From: Alphaproteobacteria bacterium
GTDB lineage: Bacteria > Pseudomonadota > Alphaproteobacteria > Sphingomonadales > Kordiimonadaceae
Length of the DNA: 38,575 bases
NCBI GenBank assembly: GCA_006226495.1
Contig: SBGU01000012.1
Span: forward strand, 1-38,575
Reading direction: 5' to 3'
Numbering within the stretch: position 1 is the stretch's first letter; the number at the start of each line of letters is the position of its first letter. Shown piece after piece: positions 24,525 to 33,201 of the stretch. The notes below the pieces were generated by a model that saw only the letters and a list, made by a program, of their open reading frames with translations, was not told the DNA's origin and searched no databases. Both the position numbers and the translations under genes were made by a program.

Positions 24525-25276
24525 ATGGTGTCCCCATTTTGTACGCTTTGGGTAGCGATGTCCCTCAGAATTGCGGCGGTACCATGGTCATAGAGCCCGC
24601 TCACGGTTTCCGGTCGCCAGTGTGCCTGGAAGGCACGGAGAAGTGGTTCGGTTCCGGCGCCGTAACTATCGTTGTCCCCAATATGGTATCCAACGATAGC
24701 TAATTGTTTATTAAGCCTGTTGGTCATTTCGGCCATCGGTTCCGCCCCCGCGACAAGGCGTGTATCAGAGCCGTCAAGGCGGGACCAGAGGCCAAATCCG
24801 TGCGCGGCCAAACGTGCCCAGGGGAACAGTTCGCCAGGGTCGGTCTTGCGCGCGGGGGCTATGTCGCTGTGTCCCAGGTAACGGCCTGCGGGTATAGTAT
24901 GCCTGCTGCGGACTTCTGCCAACAGCAGGAGCAAACTTTCAACCTGTTTTTCGGGAAACGGCCGATAGCCGAATTCATGGCCGGGGTTCACGAGTTCGAT
25001 GCCGATCGAGCTGTGGTTCAGGTTCTCGCGCCCCTGCCACACGGACACGCCGGCGTGCCAGGCGCGTTTTTCTTCCGGCACGAGACGAAAGATGCGGCCA
25101 TCTTCCTCGATCAGGTAATGGGCCGAAACCTCTGCGGCAGGATCGCACAGGCGCGCGAGTGCCGCGGCACCGGTTTGCATGCCGGTATAATGCAGGACCA
25201 CCGTATCGATGGCAGTGCCCGCCGGACGTTCATTGAAATTCGGCGACGGATGTTCGGTGATCTGAAGCCCGGCCAT
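24521..25276 (-). CDS. ampD: N-acetylmuramoyl-L-alanine amidase, AmpD type
   Basis: The 251-residue Amidase_2 enzyme cleaves the bond between MurNAc (or anhydro-MurNAc) and L-Ala of murein peptides. Zinc ligands are visible as H29 (TVVLHYTG), H136 (YLGHSDIAP) and D146 (RKTDPGELFPW), with E94 in SIGIELVNPG as catalytic acid. A C-terminal helical module (about 190-245, with LLRAFQAHWRPE) looks like a peptidoglycan-binding domain. There is no signal peptide at the chosen ATG (25276), in keeping with cytosolic AmpD and murein recycling. The ATG lies four bases after the stop of the EamA gene, and the stop overlaps the next gene by four bases. The gene symbol rests on the domain pair and the djlA neighbourhood. 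Confidence 0.88.
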   Translation of the reverse strand: MAGLQITEHPSPNFNERPAGTAIDTVVLHYTGMQTGAAALARLCDPAAEVSAHYLIEEDGRIFRLVPEEKRAWHAGVSVWQGRENLNHSSIGIELVNPGHEFGYRPFPEKQVESLLLLLAEVRSRHTIPAGRYLGHSDIAPARKTDPGELFPWARLAAHGFGLWSRLDGSDTRLVAGAEPMAEMTNRLNKQLAIVGYHIGDNDSYGAGTEPLLRAFQAHWRPETVSGLYDHGTAAILRDIATQSVQNGDTI

Positions 25277-25280
25277 ATAT

Positions 25281-26171
25281 CTAGTCCGACACAGTGGCGA
25301 TTTCCGCCACATCATGCGCCTTCTTGTTGTTGCGCAGGGTCACGATCAGCACACCGGTGATGGTGAGCAGGCTGCCGAGCGCGATACGCCAGGTCAGCAC
25401 TTCACCAAGCACGATCATGCCCGCAGCCACCGCGAACAAAGGCGTCGCCAGCATGTAGGGCGACACAACAGACACCTCATGCTTGCGCAGGAGGTGGTTG
25501 ATGGTGCCGTGCCCGATGACAGAAGACCCGATTCCTGAATAAAGCACCGAAAGCCAAACAAGCATGTCGGCATTCGCGATGGCGGAGACCTGCCCCCGCT
25601 CGAACACCAGCGACAGGCAGACGGAACCGATAGCCCCCGCAACCCCGACCCAGGCCTGGGTCGTGAAGGCACTGACATCCTTCAACTGGCGCATCAGGAT
25701 CGCGGCCACCGAATAGGCGAAGGCCCCGAACGTCATCACCAGCAGTGCGTCCCAATAGGCAAAAACCTCGGGGTCAAGCCCAAGGACCAGAACCCCGAGG
25801 AAACTGAGCACAATGCCGGCGATGCGTTTCCAGCCAACACTTTCCTTGAGCACAATGATGGCGAGGATCGTGGAAAACGGCACACAAAGCTGGGCCGCAA
25901 TGGCCACGGACCCGACACCGCCTGCCAGTTTCATGGAGGTAAACACCGAGCCGAAATGCAGCACCCCCAGGGTGAAGGCAGCCATCAGAAGCACTGTCAT
26001 GCGCCCGCGCACCACCTTCAGGAACGGCAACAGCACGATCACCACCACCAGAAAACGGCAGGCATTGGCGATAAAGGGCGGCAGGTCGGTTACCGCCCAT
26101 TTGGCGGCAATGAAATTCACCCCCCAGATCAGAGTCACCATCAGCACAAGACAGACATCGCGAAACGGCAT
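25281..26171 (-). CDS. EamA/DMT-family transporter
   Basis: The 296-residue membrane protein has about ten hydrophobic helices arranged as two EamA halves. The first starts with MVTLIWGVNFIAAKWA and the second with MTFGAFAYSVAAILMRQL. The ends include PLFAVAAGMIVLGEVLTWRIALGSLLTITGV, the usual last-pair signature with a conserved GE (residues beyond 20 omitted: key part is GMIVLGEVLTW). The family exports metabolites, amino acids or nucleotide-related compounds; the substrate is not predictable. Its ATG directly follows the TGA of djlA without any gap, and ampD starts four bases after its stop, so it is translated as part of this operon. Confidence 0.9.
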   Translation of the reverse strand: MPFRDVCLVLMVTLIWGVNFIAAKWAVTDLPPFIANACRFLVVVIVLLPFLKVVRGRMTVLLMAAFTLGVLHFGSVFTSMKLAGGVGSVAIAAQLCVPFSTILAIIVLKESVGWKRIAGIVLSFLGVLVLGLDPEVFAYWDALLVMTFGAFAYSVAAILMRQLKDVSAFTTQAWVGVAGAIGSVCLSLVFERGQVSAIANADMLVWLSVLYSGIGSSVIGHGTINHLLRKHEVSVVSPYMLATPLFAVAAGMIVLGEVLTWRIALGSLLTITGVLIVTLRNNKKAHDVAEIATVSD

Positions 26172-26909
26172 TCAGCCCTCCTGCATCCTGGCCCGTTTGG
26201 TCTGGATCAGATCATACGCGGCGTTGATCTCGGCGGCCCTGCGGGTCGCCACCGCGATCATGTTGCTGGGCACACCTGCCGCGATCAGGCGGTCAGGGTG
26301 GGTTTCGCGCACCAGTTTGCGGTAGTGGCGTTTCAGGTCGTCATCGCTGATCGACGGATCGACCCCCAGCACACCATAGGGGCAATCAGGATCGGCGCCG
26401 ATGTGGCGATAGACCAGTTGATCGATTTCCTGGGCACCGAACCCAAAAATGCGGGCGACGGTGCGGATATATTCCAGCTCGTTCGGGTGTACATGGCCAT
26501 CGGCCTTGGCGATGAAAAACAGCGCCTCCAACAGGTCCCGCAGCGCGGGCCGGTTGTCGCGCATCAGGTCGGCAATCTGCTTGGCATAGGCCTCGAAGCC
26601 CGCCGTGTGCTGCCGGGCCATATCGAACACACGGCCAACGTTGCGCATTTCTTCGGGTGGCACGCGGAACACAGCCTTGAAGGCGTCCACCTCTTCACGG
26701 GTCACGCGGCCGTCGGCCTTGGCCATTTTGGCCGCAAGTGCAATCGCCCCGATCGTGAAGGTAATGCGGCGTGTTGCCTCGGGGTCGCGCTCCACGGCGC
26801 GCACGCCGGCATCGACCGCCGCACCGACCGTCAGCCCGATAAGGGCGCCAAGCGGTCCGCCAAGGGCCAGACCCGCCGTACCGCCAATGATTTTTCCCCA
26901 GATCGACAT
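26172..26909 (-). CDS. djlA: DjlA-like co-chaperone: TerB domain plus C-terminal J domain
   Basis: The 245-residue protein has a Gly-rich N-terminal hydrophobic stretch (KIIGGTAGLALGGPLGALIG) as probable membrane anchor, then a TerB-like helical domain (about 45-165, with MAKADGRVTREEVDAFK and IAKADGHVHPNELEYI as paired acidic motifs), and a C-terminal J domain carrying HPD (204-206 in ETHPDRL). J domains stimulate the ATPase of DnaK. It is the first gene of a packed four-gene operon ending in ampD. The ribosome site is weak. It is divergent from the KAS III gene. Confidence 0.9.
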   Translation of the reverse strand: MSIWGKIIGGTAGLALGGPLGALIGLTVGAAVDAGVRAVERDPEATRRITFTIGAIALAAKMAKADGRVTREEVDAFKAVFRVPPEEMRNVGRVFDMARQHTAGFEAYAKQIADLMRDNRPALRDLLEALFFIAKADGHVHPNELEYIRTVARIFGFGAQEIDQLVYRHIGADPDCPYGVLGVDPSISDDDLKRHYRKLVRETHPDRLIAAGVPSNMIAVATRRAAEINAAYDLIQTKRARMQEG

Positions 26910-27092
26910 GCTGTTTTGGTAGCATAGCCCCCTCAGCTATCCTACAGAAAACTAAGCCATATTTTGCATAGCTGCCATAAGCTGAATGTTTGGTTGGCGA
27001 TTGCGGGAAAAGGCAGTATATCTGGGCGCCATTGTAACCGGCCTGTCATGTTTCATGCGGCTCGGGAAGGTAGGACTGAAGGAAAATTGGGT

Positions 27093-28223
27093 ATGGTCGA
27101 CGTAGTAATTTCTGGCACGGGCCTTTATGTGCCGCCCCACAGGATCACGAACGAAGAACTGGTGGAAACCTTCAATGAATATGTCGACCAGTATAATGCC
27201 CATCACAAGGCAGACATCGATGCCGGCCTGACCCCGCCGCTGCAGCATTCGAGCGCGGAATTCATCCAGAAAGCATCGGGCATCAAGGCCCGGCACCTGG
27301 TGGACGTGGATGGTGTGATGGACCTTGATCGCATGATGTCCAAGATGCCCGAAGGCGGCCATGGTGATACGGAGCGCCCCTGTTTCCAGGCCCACATGGC
27401 CATCGAGGCCGCCAAGATGGCACTCGACCAGGCCGGCCTGAAGCCCGAGGACATCGACCAGATCATCTGTTCGGCTGCCGTGCTGCAGCGCTATTTCCCG
27501 GCTATCGGCATCGAGGTTCAGCACCATCTGGGCACCAAGGGTTCGGCGCTGGATATGGTCATGGGCTGTTCGAGCGCGACCTACGGCCTGATCAGCGCCG
27601 TGAATGCCATCAAATGCGGTACCGCCAAGCGCATCCTGATGGTGAACCCGGAAATCTTCTCGACCATGGTGAACTTCCGCGACCGGGACAGCCACTTCAT
27701 TTTTGGGGACATCGCAACTGCCGTAGTGCTGGAGCGCGCCGACATCGCCAAGGGCGATGACCTCTGGAAAGTGAATGGCACCAAGGCCGAGACCCAGTAT
27801 TCGAACAACATCCGCTCGAATTATGGCCCGATGACCCGCCTCGACGACGATTCCATGTTCCGCAAGGACATGTTCTTCGTGCAGGAAGGCCGCAAGGTGT
27901 TCAAGGAATTGCTGCCGCTGGTAACCGACTTCATCTCGACCCAGCTTGAAAGCGCGGGCCTTGGCGTCAGCGACCTCAGCCGCATGTGGCTTCACCAGGC
28001 CAACATCAACATGAACATGTATGCCGCCCGCAAGCTGCTTGGCCGTGACCCGGCGCCGGGCGAAGCCCCCACCGTGCTGGATGAATATGGCAACACTGCC
28101 GGCGCCGGTTCGGTAGTGGCCTTCCACAAGCACAGAGGCGACCTGAAATCGGGCGACAAGGGCATTATCTGCTCGTTCGGCGCCGGTTATTCGATCGGCA
28201 GCCTTCTGGTCGAGAAGCTCTAG
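27093..28223 (+). CDS. Beta-ketoacyl-ACP synthase III family protein (long FabH-like type)
   Basis: The 376-residue thiolase-fold enzyme has the KAS III triad: C159 in MGCSSATYG, H301 in MWLHQANINMN and N334 in EYGNTAGAGS. The segments LYVPPHRITNEELVETFN and NFRDRDSHFIFGDIATAVV match the longer FabH homologues typified by Pseudomonas PA3286, which can start chains from medium acyl-CoA instead of acetyl-CoA. That substrate is inferred by resemblance. The ATG at 27093 is chosen because AAGGAA lies upstream and the fold begins there. The gene is not in a fab cluster; it is a single transcription unit, divergent from djlA and ending at a strong terminator. Confidence 0.9.
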   Translation: MVDVVISGTGLYVPPHRITNEELVETFNEYVDQYNAHHKADIDAGLTPPLQHSSAEFIQKASGIKARHLVDVDGVMDLDRMMSKMPEGGHGDTERPCFQAHMAIEAAKMALDQAGLKPEDIDQIICSAAVLQRYFPAIGIEVQHHLGTKGSALDMVMGCSSATYGLISAVNAIKCGTAKRILMVNPEIFSTMVNFRDRDSHFIFGDIATAVVLERADIAKGDDLWKVNGTKAETQYSNNIRSNYGPMTRLDDDSMFRKDMFFVQEGRKVFKELLPLVTDFISTQLESAGLGVSDLSRMWLHQANINMNMYAARKLLGRDPAPGEAPTVLDEYGNTAGAGSVVAFHKHRGDLKSGDKGIICSFGAGYSIGSLLVEKL

Positions 28224-28240
28224 GTTTCCTGCAAAGTCAC

Positions 28241-28269
28241 AAAAAATGGCGGCCCTGAGCCGCCTTTTT
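28241..28269. terminator. Bidirectional intrinsic terminator
   Basis: GGCGGC (28248-28253) and GCCGCC (28259-28264) surround a CCTGA loop, with TTTTT on the right and AAAAAA on the left. It serves the KAS III gene and the convergent GGDEF gene. Confidence 0.9.
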
Positions 28270-28296
28270 CATTTTGCCCGGCCCGCCGCTGACGCG

Positions 28297-29616
28297 CTAT
28301 GCAGTCACCAGTTGGGTGTCGGCAATACGGATGGTATTCTGGCCGGCCTTCTGGGCTTCGCGCAGCATTTTGTAGGCCGTGTCCAGCATGCCGTCGGCAT
28401 CAAGGTCGTCACCCCGTGCGGTCATCACACCGATGGACAAGGTCAGATCGATGACCTTGTCGCCATGCGACAGGGTACCCATGGCAACCGTGTCGCGCAC
28501 CCGATTGGCAACAATGCGGGCGCCGTCCTCGTCCGTGCCCGGCAGCAGGAGCACAAATTCCTCGCCGCCAAAACGACAGAACACGTCCTGCGCGCGGCGG
28601 CCCTGTGTCACAAGTTCGGCAAAGCTGGTCAGGATCGCGTCCCCCACCAGGTGGCCATGCGCGGTGTTGATGCGCTTGAATTTGTCGATATCGATCATGA
28701 TCAGGGACACCGGCTCGCTGGAACGGCGCGCACGGGCCAGCACGGTCTTGACCACGGTCATGAAGGCACGGCGATTGAGCGCGCTTGTGAGCGGGTCCAT
28801 CATCGCCTGGATCTTCAGTTCATTCTGCAGGCGTTCGGCGGTCATGATGATCACCGTCAGGGCCAGCAGAATCACGAACATCATGGCTTCAACCTGGGTC
28901 CAGGCTGCCAGCGGCATGTTGCCGAAATATTCGGCCCCGGTCTCGATCAGACGCCATTCGACGGCGCGGTACAGGTTGAAAAGCGCATGTGCCATGAACA
29001 GCGCCGCGGTGATGGCGGCGCCAAGTGCGGTCCGTTTGATCACACCCTTGTAAAGCGCCACCCTGCCCCCAAGGGCATGCACCAGGGTGACCGACGTGCC
29101 AATGGACATAGCCATGGCAAAAATGGACAGGAGCGTGCCCCGAAGCGCCGTGTCGCTGCCTTTGACCACATGGAAGGTCATGGAAATGATCGCGGTCATC
29201 ATGATGGCCCCGGCCAGATAGGTCAGTTGCCGGCTGCGTGCCCCCCAAAAATCGGCGATACCAAGCCAGACCCAGAAGTGCCCCATCAGGACAAGAAGGT
29301 CGCCCAACAGCACAGTCATGGGCTGCGGTCCGCCATCAATGGGCAGCAGCAGGTAAATGCCGAATGTCGAGGTAACCACCCCGCCGGCAATTTCCTTCAA
29401 CCCTTCGACACCCAGGTTCGCGAGCCAATGCGCGATCAGCGCCAGCGACGACAGGACCAGGATGAGCGTGGTGGCCACGATCAGTGTTGGTACATCAAGA
29501 AGCAATGGACCCCCCTTCGGCCTGCGACTTCCGGGCGTCACCTTATTGCAATGGCGGGAAATTGCAATTGCATAGTCGCGGGCCCGGCGGGACACCTTGC
29601 GCTTCATGGTGCTCAT
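28297..29616 (-). CDS. Membrane-bound diguanylate cyclase (GGDEF)
   Basis: The 439-residue protein has an N-terminal region of about seven hydrophobic helices (40-255, MASE-like), a short linker, and a GGDEF domain. The catalytic loop is intact as GGEEF (350-354). The product-inhibition site RxxD is present as RAQD in GRRAQDVFCRF just before it. It should therefore make cyclic di-GMP from two GTP and be feedback-inhibited. MDPLTSALNRRAF starts the domain. The ATG at 29616 is chosen over a TTG at 29628 and an ATG at 29607; no ribosome site decides. There is no EAL domain. The gene is divergent from the BlaI-type gene and could be affected by its operators. Confidence 0.9.
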   Translation of the reverse strand: MSTMKRKVSRRARDYAIAISRHCNKVTPGSRRPKGGPLLLDVPTLIVATTLILVLSSLALIAHWLANLGVEGLKEIAGGVVTSTFGIYLLLPIDGGPQPMTVLLGDLLVLMGHFWVWLGIADFWGARSRQLTYLAGAIMMTAIISMTFHVVKGSDTALRGTLLSIFAMAMSIGTSVTLVHALGGRVALYKGVIKRTALGAAITAALFMAHALFNLYRAVEWRLIETGAEYFGNMPLAAWTQVEAMMFVILLALTVIIMTAERLQNELKIQAMMDPLTSALNRRAFMTVVKTVLARARRSSEPVSLIMIDIDKFKRINTAHGHLVGDAILTSFAELVTQGRRAQDVFCRFGGEEFVLLLPGTDEDGARIVANRVRDTVAMGTLSHGDKVIDLTLSIGVMTARGDDLDADGMLDTAYKMLREAQKAGQNTIRIADTQLVTA

Positions 29617-29677
29617 GAACCAATACAATCCTGTCCCTGCATGTTTTTTTGACTGTCCACAAAAGACGGTTGACCAC

Positions 29678-29718
29678 TTACTACAGGTGTAGTAATCAAT
29701 CTTCTACACATGTAGTAG
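29678..29718. promoter_or_regulatory. Tandem BlaI/MecI-type operators
   Basis: TTACTACAGGTGTAGTAA (29678-29695) is a perfect 18-bp palindrome. A second dyad at 29701-29718 (CTTCTACACATGTAGTAG) matches it with one mispaired position. Centres are 23 bp apart. Both fit the TACTACA-N2-TGTAGTA type known for BlaI and MecI. TTGACC (29670-29675) could be the -35 box of the blaI-M56 promoter, which the sites would then cover. Confidence 0.85.
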
Positions 29719-29730
29719 AAAGCGACGATC

Positions 29731-30099
29731 ATGGCAGGCGATATCAAACTCAGTGACCAGCAGTATCAGATTGTCCAGGCGCTTTGGGCGCTGGGCGAAG
29801 GTTCGGCCAAGGACGTGCAGGCACGGCTTCGCGAAGCCCTTGCGCACACCACCGTCGGCACAATCCTGTCGCGGCTTGAAACCCGCGGTGTGCTGGCCTC
29901 CGAACTGCGCGGCCGTGAACGCATCTACCGTGCCCTGATCAGCGAGGGGGATGTACGCCGCTCGATGGTTTCGTCCCTGGTGTCGACCCTGTTCAAGGGC
30001 GACAGCAAGGCGCTCCTTGCGCACCTCGTCAACGAAGGCGACATCGACGCCGACGAACTGAAAGACATCCGGGCCCTTCTCGGGGAGGAACAGCCATGA
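29731..30099 (+). CDS. BlaI/MecI-family transcriptional repressor
   Basis: The 122-residue winged-helix protein matches the penicillinase-repressor family: LSDQQYQIVQALWALGEGSAKDVQ, then HTTVGTILSRLETRGVLASELRGRERIYRAL, and a C-terminal dimer helix pair (MVSSLVSTLFKGDSKALLAHL), each shortened here to its key parts. Such repressors bind TACA/TGTA dyads and are cut or released when the partner M56 protease is activated. The expected operators sit 13-50 bases upstream. Its stop overlaps the start of the M56 gene (ATGA), so the pair is one unit. No beta-lactamase gene is nearby, so the regulated function is not necessarily drug resistance. Confidence 0.92.
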   Translation: MAGDIKLSDQQYQIVQALWALGEGSAKDVQARLREALAHTTVGTILSRLETRGVLASELRGRERIYRALISEGDVRRSMVSSLVSTLFKGDSKALLAHLVNEGDIDADELKDIRALLGEEQP

Positions 30100-33002
30100 T
30101 GACCGAACTTTTCACAGACCTGCCGATTGTCGGCCTGTTCCTGAAATTCATGGTGGCCAGCACCGTGCTTCTGGGTTCCGTCTGGCTGCTTGAACGCCTG
30201 AATATCCTGAAGCTGCCCGATCTCAGCGAACTGGCCTGGAAACTGGCTGTGGGCGCCGCCTTTGTAGCCGTACTGCCGATCGGCGACTGGCTTTCGGGCC
30301 CGATCACCATCCATCATTCCGAAGCAAGGGCTTTGGTAGAACAGTTTGAAGCCGGTCGTCCGATCCGGGGGGATGCCAAAGAAAAGACCATGCCGGAACA
30401 TACCGTCGGGCAGTGGTTCCCGATGGAAAACACGGCACCCGCCATGATCCTGACCCAGGAAGATCATGCCCAGCTCAAAGCCGTGCTTGAAGACCGCAGC
30501 GCCATTATCGAAAAAGCGCAGGAACAACTGGCCCAGATGAAATCCGGCGGCCTTGTGCTGCGGGTCAGCCCCGAACAGACGCTTGTCCTGGATGAAAAGT
30601 CGACGCAGCAGCTTGAGCGCGACGCCGCCTCCGTCTCGGACCGCATCAACAACAATATCCAGAACAAAGCACCGGGTTTCACGGTGCGCTCCGCCACCCC
30701 TGCTCCTCAAACCAACGGCATCATCCAACCCGAGGCCGACAGCGAGGAAACCATAACAAGCACTCTGGAGCAGTGGGTGGCGGCCTTGAGCTACCGCGAC
30801 CTGGCAACCCTTGGCTGGGGCCTGATCGCCCTGATGGCCGTCTTCGCCCTGTGCATGGGCTACCGGTCGGCAATCCGGGATCTTGGCACCCGCAGCCGTG
30901 TCGATGCCGAACATCCGGCCAACCAGGCCCTGCGCGCCCTGTGCACCAAGGTGGACATCAAGCATGTGCCGTACCTGAGCCGGTCGTCCGACATCCACAG
31001 CCCGGTATGCCTGCCGCGTCGCGAAATCTGCCTGCCGGACTGGGTGTTTGATGCCCTGCCCGAGGCGGAATTGAAAAGTCTCCTTGCCCACGAACTGGGC
31101 CATATGGTCCGGCGCGACCCGCTGATGCTGATGATCATGCAACTGCTGTCGCGCCTTTTCTTCTTCCAGCCGCTGTTCAGCGTGGCACGCCGGCGGCTGA
31201 GCGACCTTGCGGAACTGTCTGCGGACGAATGGGCTGCGCGCCAGCTCGAGAATCCGCGTGCCGTTGCCGCAGCGCTTTTTACCTGTGCCACCAAAATACA
31301 TGACAGCAGAAACATACAGTGGGGATTAGCCATGGCTGGAAACAAATCCATGCTTAAAAAACGCGTCGAGCGCCTTGTCGGGGCCCGTGGCGCACACTTC
31401 AACAATGCCAGCACCGCCGCCAAAGGCCTGGTGATGGCGGGCGTCCTTGGCCTGGCACTGGGCCTGCCCAGCGTGCAGTTCGCAGACGCCCTGTCGATCA
31501 CTGCAGCCACCGATGAGCCCATGGTCGGCGGTGATGACGACGAGGCACGGGCGAAAGCGGAAGCCAAGGCCGCCAAAGCCGAAGCCAAGGCCAAAGCCAT
31601 GGCCGAGCGTGACCGCAAGCGGATGGAAGCCGAAATCGAACGCGCCACCCGTGTGAACGAACGTGAAATCGAGCGTGCCGCGCGCCAGGCCGAGCGTGAA
31701 GCCCGCCGGGCCGAACTGGCCGTGCGCGACATGGAACGTGACCATGAACACAGGGACGATGGCCGCCGCACCAGCATTCACATGAATGACGACAGCGGCA
31801 ACATCGTGTTCGTTGATGACGACTATGTGCTGAAGGCCAAATGGGACGGCGCTTTCACCCTGAACAAGGAAATGAACGCCATTGCCGACATGCGCCCTGA
31901 CAGTTGGCTTGATATCCGCACCATCGAGGACGGCGACAAACGCCGGGTGCATATCGAAAAAGATGGTGACAAGCTGGTGGAGACCTACTGGGTCGACGGC
32001 GACAAGAAGGCCATGGATGACGGGGGCCGCAAATGGCTCGCCAAAACGCTCGATACCATGACCCGCGAAACCGGCTGGATGGCGGCAGAACGCATCGACG
32101 CCCTCCTGAAAAAGGGTGGCACCAAGGCTGTGCTGGCCGAAATCAAGTCCGCCCGCACCGATTATATCAAGCGGCTCTATACCCAGCATCTGATCGAACT
32201 GGCAAACCTGAAGGACAAGGAAATCGAAGACCTGGTCGAGATCCTGGCCACCATGGACAGCGACTATGAACTTCGGAACGCCCTGACCATGCTGCTGACC
32301 GAAGAAAAGATCAGCGACAAGATCATGCCGAAGGTCCTGGCCGCCGCCAAATCGATCGACAGCGACTATGAATTGCGCCAGCTCTTGACCCCGTACCTGC
32401 AGCGTTTCCCGCTGGACGACCGCAGCACCGGCATCCTGATCGAACTGGCCGAACATATGGACAGCGACTATGAAATCCGCAACCTGCTGACCGTCGCCCT
32501 GCATGACAGGAACCTGTCGAAAAAGAATGTCGAGCGGCTGGTGAAAATCGCGACCGAGAATATCGACAGCGATTATGAAATGCGCCAGATGCTCGGGGCC
32601 TTCGCGACCCAGCTCAACAAGTCGACCGACGCCACCCGCACCCTGTTCGGTGCCGCCGCCGGCATGGACAGCGACTATGAAAAGCGCATGACCATCGATC
32701 TGTTGATCAGCGAAGGTGCGATGGACATCGCCAACTGGGGTGCGGCGATCGAAACCGCCAGCGGCATCGACAGCGATTATGAAAAGTCTGAATCCCTGAC
32801 CCACATCCGCGCCATGATGCCCGACAATGCCGACCTGAAGAAACGCATGGAAACCGCGATCCGCGGCATCGATTCCGACTATCACCGCAAGCGCATGACC
32901 GGCGAGGACGACCGCCATGCCACCGTACCGCCGGTGGCACCGGTTCCCGCCGTGACACCGACGCCGTCCGCCGGTGAAAACGCGCAGGTCAAGGCTGGCT
33001 GA
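30096..33002 (+). CDS. M56 (BlaR1-like) membrane metallopeptidase with coiled coil and DSDY repeat array
   Basis: The 968-residue protein starts with two helices (11-33, 46-67), a periplasmic loop, a third helix (about 236-257) and the M56 zincin with HELGH at 332-336. A fourth helix lies at about 444-466. Beyond it come a charged Ala/Glu/Arg coiled coil (about 485-549), a beta-rich segment, and seven repeats starting at residues 720, 754, 788, 823, 857, 891 and 925. Each opens with (M/I)DSDY, mostly followed by E, at a pitch of 34 (once 35). A Pro-rich tail ends the protein. BlaR1 proteins sense beta-lactams through a C-terminal penicillin-binding domain; none is visible here. The protease should cut the co-encoded BlaI-type repressor (inference). 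GGGAGGAA gives a strong ribosome site. Confidence 0.88.
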   Translation: MMTELFTDLPIVGLFLKFMVASTVLLGSVWLLERLNILKLPDLSELAWKLAVGAAFVAVLPIGDWLSGPITIHHSEARALVEQFEAGRPIRGDAKEKTMPEHTVGQWFPMENTAPAMILTQEDHAQLKAVLEDRSAIIEKAQEQLAQMKSGGLVLRVSPEQTLVLDEKSTQQLERDAASVSDRINNNIQNKAPGFTVRSATPAPQTNGIIQPEADSEETITSTLEQWVAALSYRDLATLGWGLIALMAVFALCMGYRSAIRDLGTRSRVDAEHPANQALRALCTKVDIKHVPYLSRSSDIHSPVCLPRREICLPDWVFDALPEAELKSLLAHELGHMVRRDPLMLMIMQLLSRLFFFQPLFSVARRRLSDLAELSADEWAARQLENPRAVAAALFTCATKIHDSRNIQWGLAMAGNKSMLKKRVERLVGARGAHFNNASTAAKGLVMAGVLGLALGLPSVQFADALSITAATDEPMVGGDDDEARAKAEAKAAKAEAKAKAMAERDRKRMEAEIERATRVNEREIERAARQAEREARRAELAVRDMERDHEHRDDGRRTSIHMNDDSGNIVFVDDDYVLKAKWDGAFTLNKEMNAIADMRPDSWLDIRTIEDGDKRRVHIEKDGDKLVETYWVDGDKKAMDDGGRKWLAKTLDTMTRETGWMAAERIDALLKKGGTKAVLAEIKSARTDYIKRLYTQHLIELANLKDKEIEDLVEILATMDSDYELRNALTMLLTEEKISDKIMPKVLAAAKSIDSDYELRQLLTPYLQRFPLDDRSTGILIELAEHMDSDYEIRNLLTVALHDRNLSKKNVERLVKIATENIDSDYEMRQMLGAFATQLNKSTDATRTLFGAAAGMDSDYEKRMTIDLLISEGAMDIANWGAAIETASGIDSDYEKSESLTHIRAMMPDNADLKKRMETAIRGIDSDYHRKRMTGEDDRHATVPPVAPVPAVTPTPSAGENAQVKAG
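32253..32900 (+). repeat. Coding tandem array, seven units of about 102 bases (DSDY repeats)
   Basis: Unit starts at 32253, 32355, 32457, 32562, 32664, 32766 and 32868 mark the codons of the (M/I)DSDY motif, with spacing 102 bases except one of 105. The motif codons GACAGCGACTATGAA are nearly constant, while the 29 residues between motifs differ widely, so selection on protein shape rather than recent DNA duplication explains the pattern. Confidence 0.9.
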
Positions 33003-33054
33003 AGCCTGAAGCGAAACCACTGAAAAACCAGACACTTCTGCCCGGCGGGCGCGA

Positions 33055-33077
33055 CCAGCGTTCCGCTGGGCAAGCTT
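33055..33077 (+). terminator. Weak hairpin after the M56 gene
   Basis: CCAGCG and CGCTGG surround a TTC loop (33055-33069); CTTTT follows a few bases later. It may end the blaI-M56 transcript, but the U-tract is poor. Confidence 0.35.
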
Positions 33078-33201
33078 TTGTAAATACAGCCTTTTCGGTA
33101 AAAGAATCTAAAATTTTAGCCGTCTCTGTACAAGCATCCGCCTCTCTGGCAATGAGGGAAAAAATCAGACGAATCACTGTACCGGAACAGGGAGCAAAAT
33201 T

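Noticed and set aside
32253-32900. CRISPR-like array
   Set aside because: The regular repeats are in frame within the M56 gene and encode the DSDY motif. Repeat length and pitch do not fit a CRISPR.
29678-33002. Beta-lactam resistance locus
   Set aside because: The regulator pair is BlaI/BlaR1-like, but there is no beta-lactamase in the window and no penicillin-binding domain on the sensor.
33108-33119. CTAAAATTTTAG palindrome upstream of the 59-residue gene
   Set aside because: Short AT palindrome in a promoter-like AT-rich stretch, with no second copy or known consensus.
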